Assembly: GCA_001917535.1 (NCBI GenBank) | Contig: MNEF01000052.1 | Coordinates: 7,699-55,544, forward strand | DNA length: 47,846 nt | Origin: Candidatus Rokubacteria bacterium 13_1_40CM_69_27 | Lineage (GTDB): Bacteria; Methylomirabilota; Methylomirabilia; Rokubacteriales; CSP1-6 | Direction: 5' to 3' | Shown: positions 16,879 to 24,582 of the stretch, piece by piece | Position numbering within the stretch: the stretch's first letter is position 1 | Layout of the letters: every line of letters begins with the position of its first letter | Position numbers and translations under genes: made by a program | The notes under the pieces: generated by a model | Seen by the model: the letters and a program-made list of their open reading frames with translations, nothing else | The model's database searches: none | Told to the model about the DNA's origin: nothing

Positions 16879-18056
16879 CGCAGATCGTGGTGACCGGCCT
16901 CGGCGCGGTCAGCCCCTTCGGCGTCGGGGTCAAGGCCTACTGGGATGGCGTGCGATCGGGCACGTGCGCCATCCGCCCGGTCACGCTGATCGAAGCGGAC
17001 GGCTTTCGCTGCCGTATCGCGGCCGAGGTGCCGGGACCGCTGCCGGGATCCGCGCGCCGCTCGCGGGGCGATCGGATGGCGCTGGGCGCCGCCCGGGAGG
17101 CGCTGGACGACGCCGGCCTGGGCGCTTGCGAGCGACGGGAGATGGCGCTGATCGTGGGCGCCGTGGGCGGCGGCATGCTCGAGGGCGAGGCGTGGTACTG
17201 GGCGCTCAAACGCGGTGGTCGTCGGTTGCGCGCGCCGCAGCTCTCGCTGCGCTCGATTCTGCCGTGGTCGCACGCCGAGGTGATCGGATCCCGGCTCGGG
17301 CTCGAGGGACCCCGGGAGACGATCGTGACCGCGTGCAGCTCGGGCGCGGCCTCGCTCGCGATCGCCGCCGATCTCGTGGCCGACGGCGTCGTGCCGGCGG
17401 CACTGGCCGGCGGCGCCGACACCCTCACGCGCCTCTGCTTCATGGGCTTCAACGCGCTCCGCCTGCTCGACCCCGACCCCTGCCGCCCCTTCGACCGCGA
17501 CCGGCGCGGGATGTCGATCGGCGAAGGCGCCGCGTTCGTCGTCCTGGAGGACGCCGCGCACGCGCGCGCCCGTGGCGCCCGCGTCTACGCCGAGCTGGCC
17601 GGCTACGGGATGACAACCGACGCCTTCCACGTCACCTCGCCCCACCCGGCCGGGGAAGGCATGGTGCGCGCGATGCAGGCGGCGCTGGCGCGGGCGCGCG
17701 TGGAGCCCGGCGCGGTCGGGTATGCCAACGCCCACGGGACGGGGACGCTGCAGAACGACCGGATCGAGGCGGGCGCGCTGCGCGAGGTCTTCGGCGACGG
17801 CGGACTGCTGGTCAGCTCCACCAAGTCGATGATCGGCCACACGATGGCGGCGGCGGGGAGCCTGGAGGCCGTGGCCACGGTGCTGGCGCTCGTGCACGAG
17901 ACGGTCCCGCCCACCGCCCACCTGACGACGCCCGATCCCGAGGTGGCGTTCGACTGCGTGCCCGGCGCCGCCCGGGAGGTCTCCCTGGAGTGCGCCATCT
18001 CTAACTCGTTCGGCTTCGGCGGCCAGAACGTCACGCTGCTCTTCCGTTGCCCGTGA
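16875..18056 (+). CDS. Beta-ketoacyl-ACP synthase (KS 2)
   Basis: 393 residues with intact triad: Cys154 in TACSSG, His287 in NAHGTGT and His322 in SMIGHTMAAAG; ends SNSFGFGGQN. It is the second catalytically competent KS of the locus, about as long as KS 1 but clearly different in sequence, so it is a paralogue with perhaps different chain-length or starter choice. ATG 16875 overlaps the ACP stop; the 3' end overlaps a full-length Cys-less KS-like gene. The repeated pattern KS + inactive KS is the main feature of the locus. Confidence 0.93.
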   Translation: MTQIVVTGLGAVSPFGVGVKAYWDGVRSGTCAIRPVTLIEADGFRCRIAAEVPGPLPGSARRSRGDRMALGAAREALDDAGLGACERREMALIVGAVGGGMLEGEAWYWALKRGGRRLRAPQLSLRSILPWSHAEVIGSRLGLEGPRETIVTACSSGAASLAIAADLVADGVVPAALAGGADTLTRLCFMGFNALRLLDPDPCRPFDRDRRGMSIGEGAAFVVLEDAAHARARGARVYAELAGYGMTTDAFHVTSPHPAGEGMVRAMQAALARARVEPGAVGYANAHGTGTLQNDRIEAGALREVFGDGGLLVSSTKSMIGHTMAAAGSLEAVATVLALVHETVPPTAHLTTPDPEVAFDCVPGAAREVSLECAISNSFGFGGQNVTLLFRCP

Positions 18057-19162
18057 GGCCACGCGTCTTCATCACCGGCGTGGGCATCGTGAACGCCGCC
18101 TTCACCGGCGGCGCGGCGGCGCTGGCGGCGTATCTCGGCGCGCCCCGCGCGGTCCTGGGCGCCTCGCCGCGGTTTGCCACGCCGGTGGCGGAGGTCCCGG
18201 CTGCGGCGCTAGCGGCCTTCTTTGACGAGACCGAGGCGCGTCGACTCTCCCCGGTCTGCCGGCTGGCGGTCGCCGCCGCGCGCCTGGCGCTGGAGGACGC
18301 GGCGCTGGTCCCGGGACGGGAGCTCGGCCTCGTGATCGGCACGGAGTTCGGCGACCTGCGCTCGACGATCGAGTTCGCCAACGGCTATCTCGGCTCGGGG
18401 CCGACGGGTCTCTCGGCGCTGCTCTTCCCCAACACGGTGATGAACACGATGGCCGCGGCCACGACCATCGCGGTAGCGGCGAAGGAGATGTCGCTCACGC
18501 TCAACGCGCCCCTGGTCGCGGGCGAGCTGGCGGTGGCGCAGGCGGCCTTGGCGATCGCCGGCGGGCGGGCCCGCGCGATTCTCGCGGGAGGCGTGGATCA
18601 GCTCGATCCCTTTCTGTTCGAGGTGCTGACCGAGCTTCAGGCCGGCGCCGACAGGCGTGGGGAAGGGGCGACGTTCCTGGTGCTGGAGTCGGAGGCGACG
18701 GCGCTTGAGCGCGGCGCGAGGGTGCTCGGAGAAATCGCGGGCGCGGCGTGGCGCGCGCGGCCCGCCCGGCCGCACGGCATCGGACGGGCGGGCGCCTCAC
18801 CGGCCATCGCCGCCGCGCTCGAGGCGGCCGGCGCCGACGCCGCCTCGGTCCGGTGGGTGTACGCGTCGGCGAGCGGCGACGAGGCGCGGGACGTCTGGGA
18901 GGGGCGGCTGCTCGACGAGGCGCTGGCCCCGCACCGCCCGCCCCGCACGTCGCTCGCACCGCTGCTCGGCCGCCACGCGGGGCTGGGCGCGCTGGCGGTC
19001 GCCGCCGGAGCGTGCACGGCGCGCTCGGGGCTGCTGTCCGAGGCGGCTGAAAGCGGCCCCTCCCTGCGGACGGTGGAGCGTGGGCGCGGCCTCGTCCACG
19101 CGGTCGCGCGGGGCGGCACCCAGGTGGCACTGGTCGTCGATGGGCCCGGCGAGCTGGCATGA
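18053..19162 (+). CDS. Full-length inactive ketosynthase-like subunit (chain-length-factor-like)
   Basis: 369 residues from GTG 18053 (GTGA overlap with KS 2). The thiolase-fold framework aligns throughout with KS 2, but all three catalytic positions are changed: TACSSG is replaced by LNAPLV (Cys to Ala), NAHGTGT by YASASGD, and the KxxxGH motif by LLGRHAG. Classical type II chain-length factors have Gln for Cys; Ala here suggests a structural, non-decarboxylating partner. Its N-terminus RVFITGVGIVNAA is typical of KS folds. Heterodimerisation with KS 2 is inferred. Confidence 0.8.
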   Translation: MRPRVFITGVGIVNAAFTGGAAALAAYLGAPRAVLGASPRFATPVAEVPAAALAAFFDETEARRLSPVCRLAVAAARLALEDAALVPGRELGLVIGTEFGDLRSTIEFANGYLGSGPTGLSALLFPNTVMNTMAAATTIAVAAKEMSLTLNAPLVAGELAVAQAALAIAGGRARAILAGGVDQLDPFLFEVLTELQAGADRRGEGATFLVLESEATALERGARVLGEIAGAAWRARPARPHGIGRAGASPAIAAALEAAGADAASVRWVYASASGDEARDVWEGRLLDEALAPHRPPRTSLAPLLGRHAGLGALAVAAGACTARSGLLSEAAESGPSLRTVERGRGLVHAVARGGTQVALVVDGPGELA

Positions 19163-19215
19163 GACATCCTGTGGCAACCCCAACGTGGTCTCGCGTGCTG
19201 AAGGTGCTCCTTCCA

Positions 19216-19363
19216 GCGCCGGCTTTGCCGGCGCCACGAAGAGAAGCGGGGAGGTATCGGAGGGGGCGGCTCGCCCTCTCCGATGTGGTGAATCCGCCGG
19301 CTTTGCCGGCGCAATCGGTGCTGGGGGAGGTCTCGGAGGGGGCCGCCGAGGCCCTCGCCGATT
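19216..19363 (+). repeat. Two tandem units of the two-hairpin repeat, copies C1 and C2
   Basis: Unit C1: 8-bp stem with TTT loop (19216-19234), spacer, second hairpin (about 19257-19283). Unit C2: stem (19295-19313), AATCGGTGCTGGGGGAGG spacer, second hairpin (about 19333-19363). They fill the 213-bp gap between the inactive KS gene and the glycosyltransferase, interrupting an otherwise overlapping gene run; short frames across them are not genes. Confidence 0.8.
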
Positions 19364-19375
19364 CATGAGCGGCGC

Positions 19376-20464
19376 ATGAACCCGTGGATCATCATTCCTG
19401 TCTTCAACGAGGCCGGGACGGTCGGACGAGTGGTGAGCGCGGCGCGCCGGTACGGCCCCGTGCTGGTCATCGACGACGGCTCGACCGACGCCAGCGGGGC
19501 CGTCGCACGCGTGGCGGGCGGCGAGGTCATCCGTCACCCGCGACGGCTGGGCAAAGGGCAGGCGCTCCGCACCGGGATGGTGGCGGTGCGGCAGCGCGGC
19601 GCCACGCACGTCGTCACCCTCGATGGCGACGGCCAACACGCCCCGGAGGATCTGCCGGCCGTGCTGGCGGCGGCCCGGGAATCCCCGAGCGCGATCATCA
19701 TCGGCAGCCGCGTCGGGGCCGACGGGGAGGCCAGGGGCGCGGTTCCCGCCTCCCGGCTCAACGCGATCCGGGTTGCCGGGTTCTTCGTCGACTGGGCCAG
19801 CGGGCTCAGCCTGCGCGACACCCAGTCGGGATTCCGGGTCTATCCGGTGGCGTGGCTTGACGAGCTGCACCCGCGGCGGGGCGGCTTCGTCTTCGAGACG
19901 GAGGTGCTGATCGCGGCGGCAGCCCGCTCGATCACGGTCCGGGAGGTCGCGATCGCCGTCATTCCCCGCGCAGCTCGGCGCAGCCGGTTCCGACCGATCG
20001 GCGACGGGCTGGCCATCAGCGCCTACCTCGCGGGACGCGCGCTGAAGCGCTGGGTCGCCGAGGCGCGCGCCGCCGTCGGCGAGGTCGTGGCGCTCTTCAG
20101 CCCTGCGCGGCGCCGGGTCCGGCACGCGGCGATGCTCGGGGCCGGGGCCGCCTACGGCGATTCGTTTGCGTCGTGGGGCGTGGCCCTGACGGCGGAGGCG
20201 CTGCGCCGCGTGGGCGCACGGCTGGGCGGCTGGTGGCGGCACCCGCGCCGCCGCCGGGCCGCGGTCGCGGCACGGGCCGCGCTGGCCCTGCCGCTGCTGC
20301 TCGTCCTGGCGACGGTGCAGGCGCTGGCCGGGAGGCTCCTGCCCGACCTGGTTACGCCGCTCGTTCGGCGACTCTACTCGCAGGATCGCCTGGACGCACT
20401 CATCGACCCTCCCGAGGTTACGCCGGAGTCGCGCGCGCCCGTGACGACGCACGGCCTGTCATGA
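19376..20464 (+). CDS. GT2-family glycosyltransferase (DPM1/GtrB-like)
   Basis: 362 residues. The N-terminal GT-A domain shows IIIPVFNEAGT, the nucleotide-binding VIDDGSTDASG, the DxD motif in TLDGDGQH, and DTQSGFRVY, as in dolichol-phosphate-mannose synthase-like enzymes. The C-terminal about 120 residues are Arg/Ala-rich with one strongly hydrophobic segment (ARAALALPLLLVLATVQAL), perhaps a membrane anchor. ATG 19376; its stop overlaps the halogenase-like start (ATGA). In aryl-polyene-type loci a GT2 links the product to a glycolipid anchor, which would fit here; donor and acceptor are unknown. Confidence 0.88.
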   Translation: MNPWIIIPVFNEAGTVGRVVSAARRYGPVLVIDDGSTDASGAVARVAGGEVIRHPRRLGKGQALRTGMVAVRQRGATHVVTLDGDGQHAPEDLPAVLAAARESPSAIIIGSRVGADGEARGAVPASRLNAIRVAGFFVDWASGLSLRDTQSGFRVYPVAWLDELHPRRGGFVFETEVLIAAAARSITVREVAIAVIPRAARRSRFRPIGDGLAISAYLAGRALKRWVAEARAAVGEVVALFSPARRRVRHAAMLGAGAAYGDSFASWGVALTAEALRRVGARLGGWWRHPRRRRAAVAARAALALPLLLVLATVQALAGRLLPDLVTPLVRRLYSQDRLDALIDPPEVTPESRAPVTTHGLS

Positions 20465-21732
20465 CGGCGAGCTCGTACGACGTCGCCGTCGTCGGTGGGG
20501 GACCGGGCGGCTCGTCGACGGCCACCTTCCTCGCGAACGGCGGTCTGCGGGTGGCCCTCTTCGAGCGGGAAGTGTTTCCGCGGTTTCACGTGGGCGAGTC
20601 CCTCATGCCGGCGGTCATGCTGCTGCTCGAGCAGCTCGGCGCGCGGGAGGCGGTGGAGCGGGCGGGCTTCCAGGTGAAGTACGGAGCGATGTTCGTCGAC
20701 GAAGAAACGGAGCTCTCTCAGACGTTCTACTTCCTGCCCGGCCAGCCGTGGCCCGACTACTCGTATCAGGTCCCGCGCGCCGACTTCGACACCATGCTGC
20801 TCGATCACGCGCGCGCGCGGGGGGTGACAGTGTATCAGCCGGCCACCGTCGAGACGGCCGGGATAGACGCCGCCGGCGTCACGGTGACCGCCGCCACCGC
20901 CGAGGCGCCGGTGGTGGTGCGCGCCCGCATGCTCGTGGACGCGAGCGGCCGCGACGGGTTTCTCGCTTCGCGGACCGGCCGCCGCGCGCGGATCCCCAAT
21001 CTCGGCAAGGTGGCGCTCTTTTCGCACTTTCGCGGCGCCGACCGCCTCACCGGCAAGGAAGAGGGGAACATCCGCATCTATGTCTTCGACGCCGGCTGGT
21101 TCTGGTGGATCCCGCTGGCCGGCGACCTCACCAGCATCGGCGCCGTCGTGCACGCCAAGACGGTTCGGGCCTGGACCGGCTCGCCCGAGGAGCTCTACGC
21201 CGACATGATCCGGCGCTGCAAGTCGGTGGCGGCGGGCCTGGCCCACGCCCAGCGCGTCACGCCCGTGCACCGCGCCGCGAACTTCTCCTACGCGAACTCG
21301 CCCGTGATCGGTGACCGCTTCGTCGCGGTGGGGGACGCCATCATGTTCGTCGACCCCATCTTCTCGGGCGGCGTCTACATCGCGATGCGGTCGGGCCAGC
21401 TGGCGGCCGAGGCCATTCTGCAGGCGTTCAGGGACGGCCGCTTCCAGGCCTCGCGATTCGCCGCGTACGAGCGGCGGGTGCGCCGCGGCGTGGCGCCGCT
21501 CTTTCGCTTCATCCACAAGTACTACGAGCCGGCGTTCTTCGATCTGTTCATGCACCCGCGCAACTATCTGGGCGTGTACACGGCCGTGCTGAACGTGCTC
21601 TCGGGTGGAAGCTTCATCAAGATGACATGGCGGACGCGCCTGTCGCTGGCGATCTTCTTCGGGCTGGCGCGCGTCCACACGTGGCTCCGTCGGCGCGCCG
21701 GCCTTCCCATCGAATCTCGCCTGGAATGGTAG
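20461..21732 (+). CDS. FAD-dependent halogenase-like monooxygenase
   Basis: 423 residues. N-terminal FAD-binding GGGPGGSSTATFLA, then FPRFHVGESLMP, VPRADFDTMLLDHA, LVDASGRDGFLA, WFWWIP, GDRFVAVGDAIMFVDPIFSGGV. The WFWWIP block fits the WxWxIP signature of flavin-dependent halogenases, and Lys73 in VKYGAMF sits where the catalytic Lys is expected. The GESLMP form is typical of enzymes acting on phenolic or pyrrolic substrates, often carrier-bound. Relatives also include geranylgeranyl-reductase-like oxidoreductases, so halogenation is not proven. Brominated aryl polyenes (xanthomonadins) offer a precedent for a halogenase in such a locus. Confidence 0.8.
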   Translation: MTASSYDVAVVGGGPGGSSTATFLANGGLRVALFEREVFPRFHVGESLMPAVMLLLEQLGAREAVERAGFQVKYGAMFVDEETELSQTFYFLPGQPWPDYSYQVPRADFDTMLLDHARARGVTVYQPATVETAGIDAAGVTVTAATAEAPVVVRARMLVDASGRDGFLASRTGRRARIPNLGKVALFSHFRGADRLTGKEEGNIRIYVFDAGWFWWIPLAGDLTSIGAVVHAKTVRAWTGSPEELYADMIRRCKSVAAGLAHAQRVTPVHRAANFSYANSPVIGDRFVAVGDAIMFVDPIFSGGVYIAMRSGQLAAEAILQAFRDGRFQASRFAAYERRVRRGVAPLFRFIHKYYEPAFFDLFMHPRNYLGVYTAVLNVLSGGSFIKMTWRTRLSLAIFFGLARVHTWLRRRAGLPIESRLEW

Positions 21733-21892
21733 TGCGAGCCGCAGGGCGCCGGTGGCGCCGGCGGCGCCGGGCGGCCGAGGCGAGCCGGAGTGAGGTCGTG
21801 CGAGCCGCAGGGCGCTGGTGGCGCCGGCGGCGCCGGGCGGCCGAGGCGAGCCGGAGTGAGGTCGTGCGAGCCGCAGGGCGCCGGCGGCGCCG
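21732..21892 (+). repeat. 66-bp tandem repeat, about 2.4 units
   Basis: Units start at 21732, 21798 and 21864, each beginning GTGCGAGCCGCAGGGCGC. The first two are nearly identical; the third keeps about 25 bp and then degenerates. The period is a multiple of three, so it reads as a 22-residue repeat in a frame open into the permease gene. Position is between the halogenase-like stop and the permease start. Slippage or a hairpin-rich leader are the simplest readings. Confidence 0.85.
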
Positions 21893-21909
21893 CGCAGGCG
21901 AGGGGTGAG

Positions 21910-23103
21910 ATGCCGCGAACGATCGTCCGCGCGCTCCACAGCTACGCCTTCACCATCGCCGGCATCGCCATCGGCGTGGCCGGGCTAGTGGCGCTCGGCG
22001 CCATGAGCGAGCGCATCGTCCGCTTCATCGAGGGCGGCGACCACTTCGTGCTGGGCCAGATCTCCGTGGCCGGGCGCGGCATGGGCATGGGCGCGGGGTT
22101 CACCGCCGGCGGCCTGCTGCCGGCCACGACGATCCGGGCCATCGCGGAGGTGCCGGGTGTGGCAGCGGTGCAGCCGCAGGTGATGCTGCCGCTGAACCCC
22201 TCCACCTCCCAGTTCATGACGCTCACCCAGGAGCTGGTGCTCGGCGTCGACCTCTCGGTGCCCACTCCCAACCGCCACTACCGGACCCTTCCGGTGAGGG
22301 CCGGGCGCTTCCTCCGCGAGGGCGATCAGCGCGTGGCCGTGGCCGGCGCCGCCTTCGCCGCCTCCCGGGGGCTTGAGGTCGGCTCGCGGATCACCCTCGA
22401 GGGGGAGGCGTACGAGGTGGTAGGCGTGCTCGAGCGGATGCTGACGGCGCCGGACCGATTCGTGATCGTGCCGATCGCCGACGCCCGTCGGCAGTGGGTG
22501 GCTAAGGACCCGCTGCTCCGGACCGTGCTGGCGTCGGGGGCGGCGGCGCTCAGGGCGGCGGACCTCAACACGGGCGCCGCGGTGGGCTGGCGCGAGGGCG
22601 AGGATCCGGACGCGCTGGCGCGGAGAATCCGCGAGCGCGTGCCCGGCGTGAACGCCCAGATCCCCAGCGAGCTGAGCAGCCTGCTCCGCTCGTCGACGGC
22701 ATTCTTCTCGTCGCTGGTCGTGGGCATCGGCGCCCTGGGATTCGCGATCGGCGGCCTCTCCGTCGCCAATACCATCGCGGCCGCGGTGTTCGAGCGCCTG
22801 CGCGACTTCGGCATCAAGCGCGCGCTGGGGGCAACCGACGCGCAGCTCGGGCGCGAAGTGCTGGCCGAGGCGCTGGGCGTCACGCTCTCCGGCGGCGTGG
22901 TCGGCGTAGCCGTGGCGCTGGCCCTGGGCGTTTCGATCGACGGCTGGGCGGGCCGGAGCGGGCAGCAGCTGTTCCTCTTCTCGCCGCGCCTCCTCGTCGG
23001 CGCGCTGGTGTTCTCGGTCCTGCTGGGCGCGGCCGCAGCGGTCTACGCGACGCTTCGCGTGGTGCGCCTGTCGCCGGCCGAAGCCATACGGCGGGGCGCC
23101 TGA
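21910..23103 (+). CDS. ABC transporter permease, MacB/FtsX type
   Basis: 397 residues. TM1 near the N-terminus (FTIAGIAIGVAGLVALGAM), a large periplasmic MacB-PCD-like domain (about 45-265), then three TM helices in the C-terminal FtsX domain with IKRALGATDAQLGREVLAEA. ATG 21910 is chosen because GAGGGGTGAG precedes it and the upstream in-frame codons are tandem repeat. Paired with the adjacent ATPase it would form a mechanotransmission-type transporter moving lipoproteins or amphipathic products from the outer leaflet of the inner membrane. Context suggests export of the locus product. Confidence 0.9.
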   Translation: MPRTIVRALHSYAFTIAGIAIGVAGLVALGAMSERIVRFIEGGDHFVLGQISVAGRGMGMGAGFTAGGLLPATTIRAIAEVPGVAAVQPQVMLPLNPSTSQFMTLTQELVLGVDLSVPTPNRHYRTLPVRAGRFLREGDQRVAVAGAAFAASRGLEVGSRITLEGEAYEVVGVLERMLTAPDRFVIVPIADARRQWVAKDPLLRTVLASGAAALRAADLNTGAAVGWREGEDPDALARRIRERVPGVNAQIPSELSSLLRSSTAFFSSLVVGIGALGFAIGGLSVANTIAAAVFERLRDFGIKRALGATDAQLGREVLAEALGVTLSGGVVGVAVALALGVSIDGWAGRSGQQLFLFSPRLLVGALVFSVLLGAAAAVYATLRVVRLSPAEAIRRGA

Positions 23104-23110
23104 ATCGCGG

Positions 23111-23773
23111 ATGCTCCGCGCCGAGGGGCTCGTGAAGACGTACCGCGCGCCGGACGGCGGGCCGATTCCCGTGCTGAAGGGCATCGATCTCAAGGTGGCG
23201 GCCGGGGAGCTCGTGGTGATTCTGGGCGCCTCGGGCTCGGGCAAGAGCACGCTCCTCAACCTGCTCGGCCTCCTGGAAGATCCCGATGCGGGCGGCGTGT
23301 GGTTCGGCGGCGAGCGCGTGAACGTGCTGGGCCGGTCGGCCAGGAGCCGCGCCCGAGGGCGCTTCGTGGGCTTCGTCTTCCAGTCGTTCCTGCTCCTGCC
23401 CTCGCTCACGGCGCTGGAGAACGTCCTGCTGGCCGCTCGCTATGCGGGGCGGGCGGGTCCGACGACCCGGCAGCGCGCGCTGGCGCTGCTCGACGAGCTC
23501 GGGGTGCTGGAGAGGCGCGACCACTATCCGCCCCAGATCTCGGGGGGCGAGCAGCAGCGGGTGGCATTTTGCCGGGCGGTGCTCAACGATCCGCCGCTCC
23601 TGCTGGCCGATGAGCCCACCGGCAACCTGGACGACGCCAACGCCCGGGTCATCCTGGAATCACTCCGGGCCCGCGCGCGCGCCGGCGCCGCGGTGGTGGT
23701 GGTGGGCCACCGCCCCGAGGCGGCGGAGGGCGCCAGCGCCGTCTTCCGGCTCCAGAACGGCGCGCTGGCTTAG
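23111..23773 (+). CDS. ABC transporter ATPase, LolD/MacB type
   Basis: 220 residues. Walker [11 protein letters not shown]-loop FVFQSF, signature SGGEQQRV, Walker [13 protein letters not shown], and H-loop His in VVVVGHRPE. Starts 7 bp after the permease stop. Similarity to LolD/MacB ATPases and pairing with the FtsX-type permease make this a two-gene transporter. No MacA-like adaptor or outer-membrane factor is present in the window. Confidence 0.94.
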   Translation: MLRAEGLVKTYRAPDGGPIPVLKGIDLKVAAGELVVILGASGSGKSTLLNLLGLLEDPDAGGVWFGGERVNVLGRSARSRARGRFVGFVFQSFLLLPSLTALENVLLAARYAGRAGPTTRQRALALLDELGVLERRDHYPPQISGGEQQRVAFCRAVLNDPPLLLADEPTGNLDDANARVILESLRARARAGAAVVVVGHRPEAAEGASAVFRLQNGALA

Positions 23774-23794
23774 ACACTGGAAGGAGGACGAGGC

Positions 23795-24208
23795 ATGAAG
23801 GCTCTGGCGGTCCTGCTGGTGCTCACGCTGGTCACCCCGGCGGCCGCGCTGGGTGCCGAGCCGTTGGCGCGGACCTTCACCGCGCCGGTCGACCGCGTGT
23901 GGACGGTGACGGAGGGGATCCTCAAGATCCTCGGCTGGGACATTGATAAGGCCGACCGCACGATCGGCTTCATCACCACCGAGTCGCGCCAGGTCGAGGG
24001 GGAGAACTACGGAGTCTATGAGAAGGGAACGCGCCACCGGCTGCGACTTCAAGTGAAGGCGGCCGGTGACAACCGGACGACCGTGACCGTCGAGCGCTTC
24101 CTCTTCAAGCGCGAGCGCATCCTCTTCGTCGACAAAGACGAGCCGCTCACCACGACCGACCGGAGCGTCGAGCGGGCGGTGCTCGACGCCATCGCCAGGG
24201 CGCTGTAG
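23795..24208 (+). CDS. Small secreted protein of unknown function
   Basis: 137 residues. Clear Sec signal peptide (MKALAVLLVLTLVTPAAALGA) with AxA-like cleavage. The mature part is an alpha/beta domain rich in charged residues: LKILGWDIDKADRTIGFITTE, then a beta strand RHRLRLQVKAAGDNRTTVTVERF. The architecture recalls small BamC/NlpB-type or DUF domains in outer-membrane lipoproteins, but there is no lipobox and I do not recognise the family. A clean GGAAGGAGG precedes ATG 23795. It abuts the next gene with no gap, so it is co-transcribed with the lipid-modification genes. Confidence 0.7.
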   Translation: MKALAVLLVLTLVTPAAALGAEPLARTFTAPVDRVWTVTEGILKILGWDIDKADRTIGFITTESRQVEGENYGVYEKGTRHRLRLQVKAAGDNRTTVTVERFLFKRERILFVDKDEPLTTTDRSVERAVLDAIARAL

Positions 24209-24580
24209 ATGCTGAAGACCTTCGTCCTGGTCCTGATCGCGGCCATCATCGACGGCTCCGGCCACATCATGCTCTCCAGGGGTATGAAGCTCATGGGGGA
24301 CATGACCGAGGCGCCCGCCCATCGACTGGCCGGGATGGTCGGCTGCGCGGTGTCGAAGCCCTGGCTGCGGGCGGGCGTCGCCTGTCAGGCGACTTTCTTC
24401 TTCATGTACCTCACGCTGCTCTCCCGGGCGAACATGAGCCTGGTCCTGCCCATGACGGCGATCGACGACATCGTCGTCGCGCTCCTCGCCCAATTTCTGC
24501 TAGAAGAGCCCGTCACGCTGACGCGCTGGGCGGGAATCGGCCTGATCGTCGCCGGCGTCTCTCTGGTCTCGCGCAGCTGA
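24209..24580 (+). CDS. EamA/DMT-like small membrane protein (ArnF/SMR-like)
   Basis: 123 residues, one four-helix module of the drug/metabolite transporter fold. It ends with PVTLTRWAGIGLIVAGVSLVSRS, the typical final helix of EamA/SMR proteins; FLLEEPVT is the conserved Glu/Pro turn. Single-module members such as ArnE/ArnF flip undecaprenyl-phosphate-linked sugars. It lies 2 bp before an ArnT-like glycosyltransferase, so flipping a lipid-linked sugar for that enzyme is a reasonable inference. Confidence 0.8.
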   Translation: MLKTFVLVLIAAIIDGSGHIMLSRGMKLMGDMTEAPAHRLAGMVGCAVSKPWLRAGVACQATFFFMYLTLLSRANMSLVLPMTAIDDIVVALLAQFLLEEPVTLTRWAGIGLIVAGVSLVSRS

Positions 24581-24582
24581 CC

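Noticed and set aside
15642-18062. Very long open frame (806 codons) on the minus strand opposite the ketosynthase genes
   Set aside because: Its translation is low-complexity Arg/Ala/Gly/Pro with no domain, and the plus strand holds clear KS and ACP genes with catalytic motifs. It is a GC-rich codon shadow; the same applies to the minus-strand frames at 18797-20452 and 39579-41567.
18053-19162. Ordinary active ketosynthase
   Set aside because: The Cys and both His motifs are absent by alignment with KS 2, and the gene is otherwise full length and undisturbed, so it is annotated as an inactive partner rather than as an enzyme or a pseudogene.
20173-20460. Upstream in-frame extension of the halogenase-like gene
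   Set aside because: It is out of frame with, and fully inside, the GT2 gene. ATG 20461 gives the flavin-binding N-terminus at the expected position and an ATGA overlap.
21732-21892. CRISPR-like array
   Set aside because: The units are contiguous 66-bp direct copies without spacers, and no cas genes are present.
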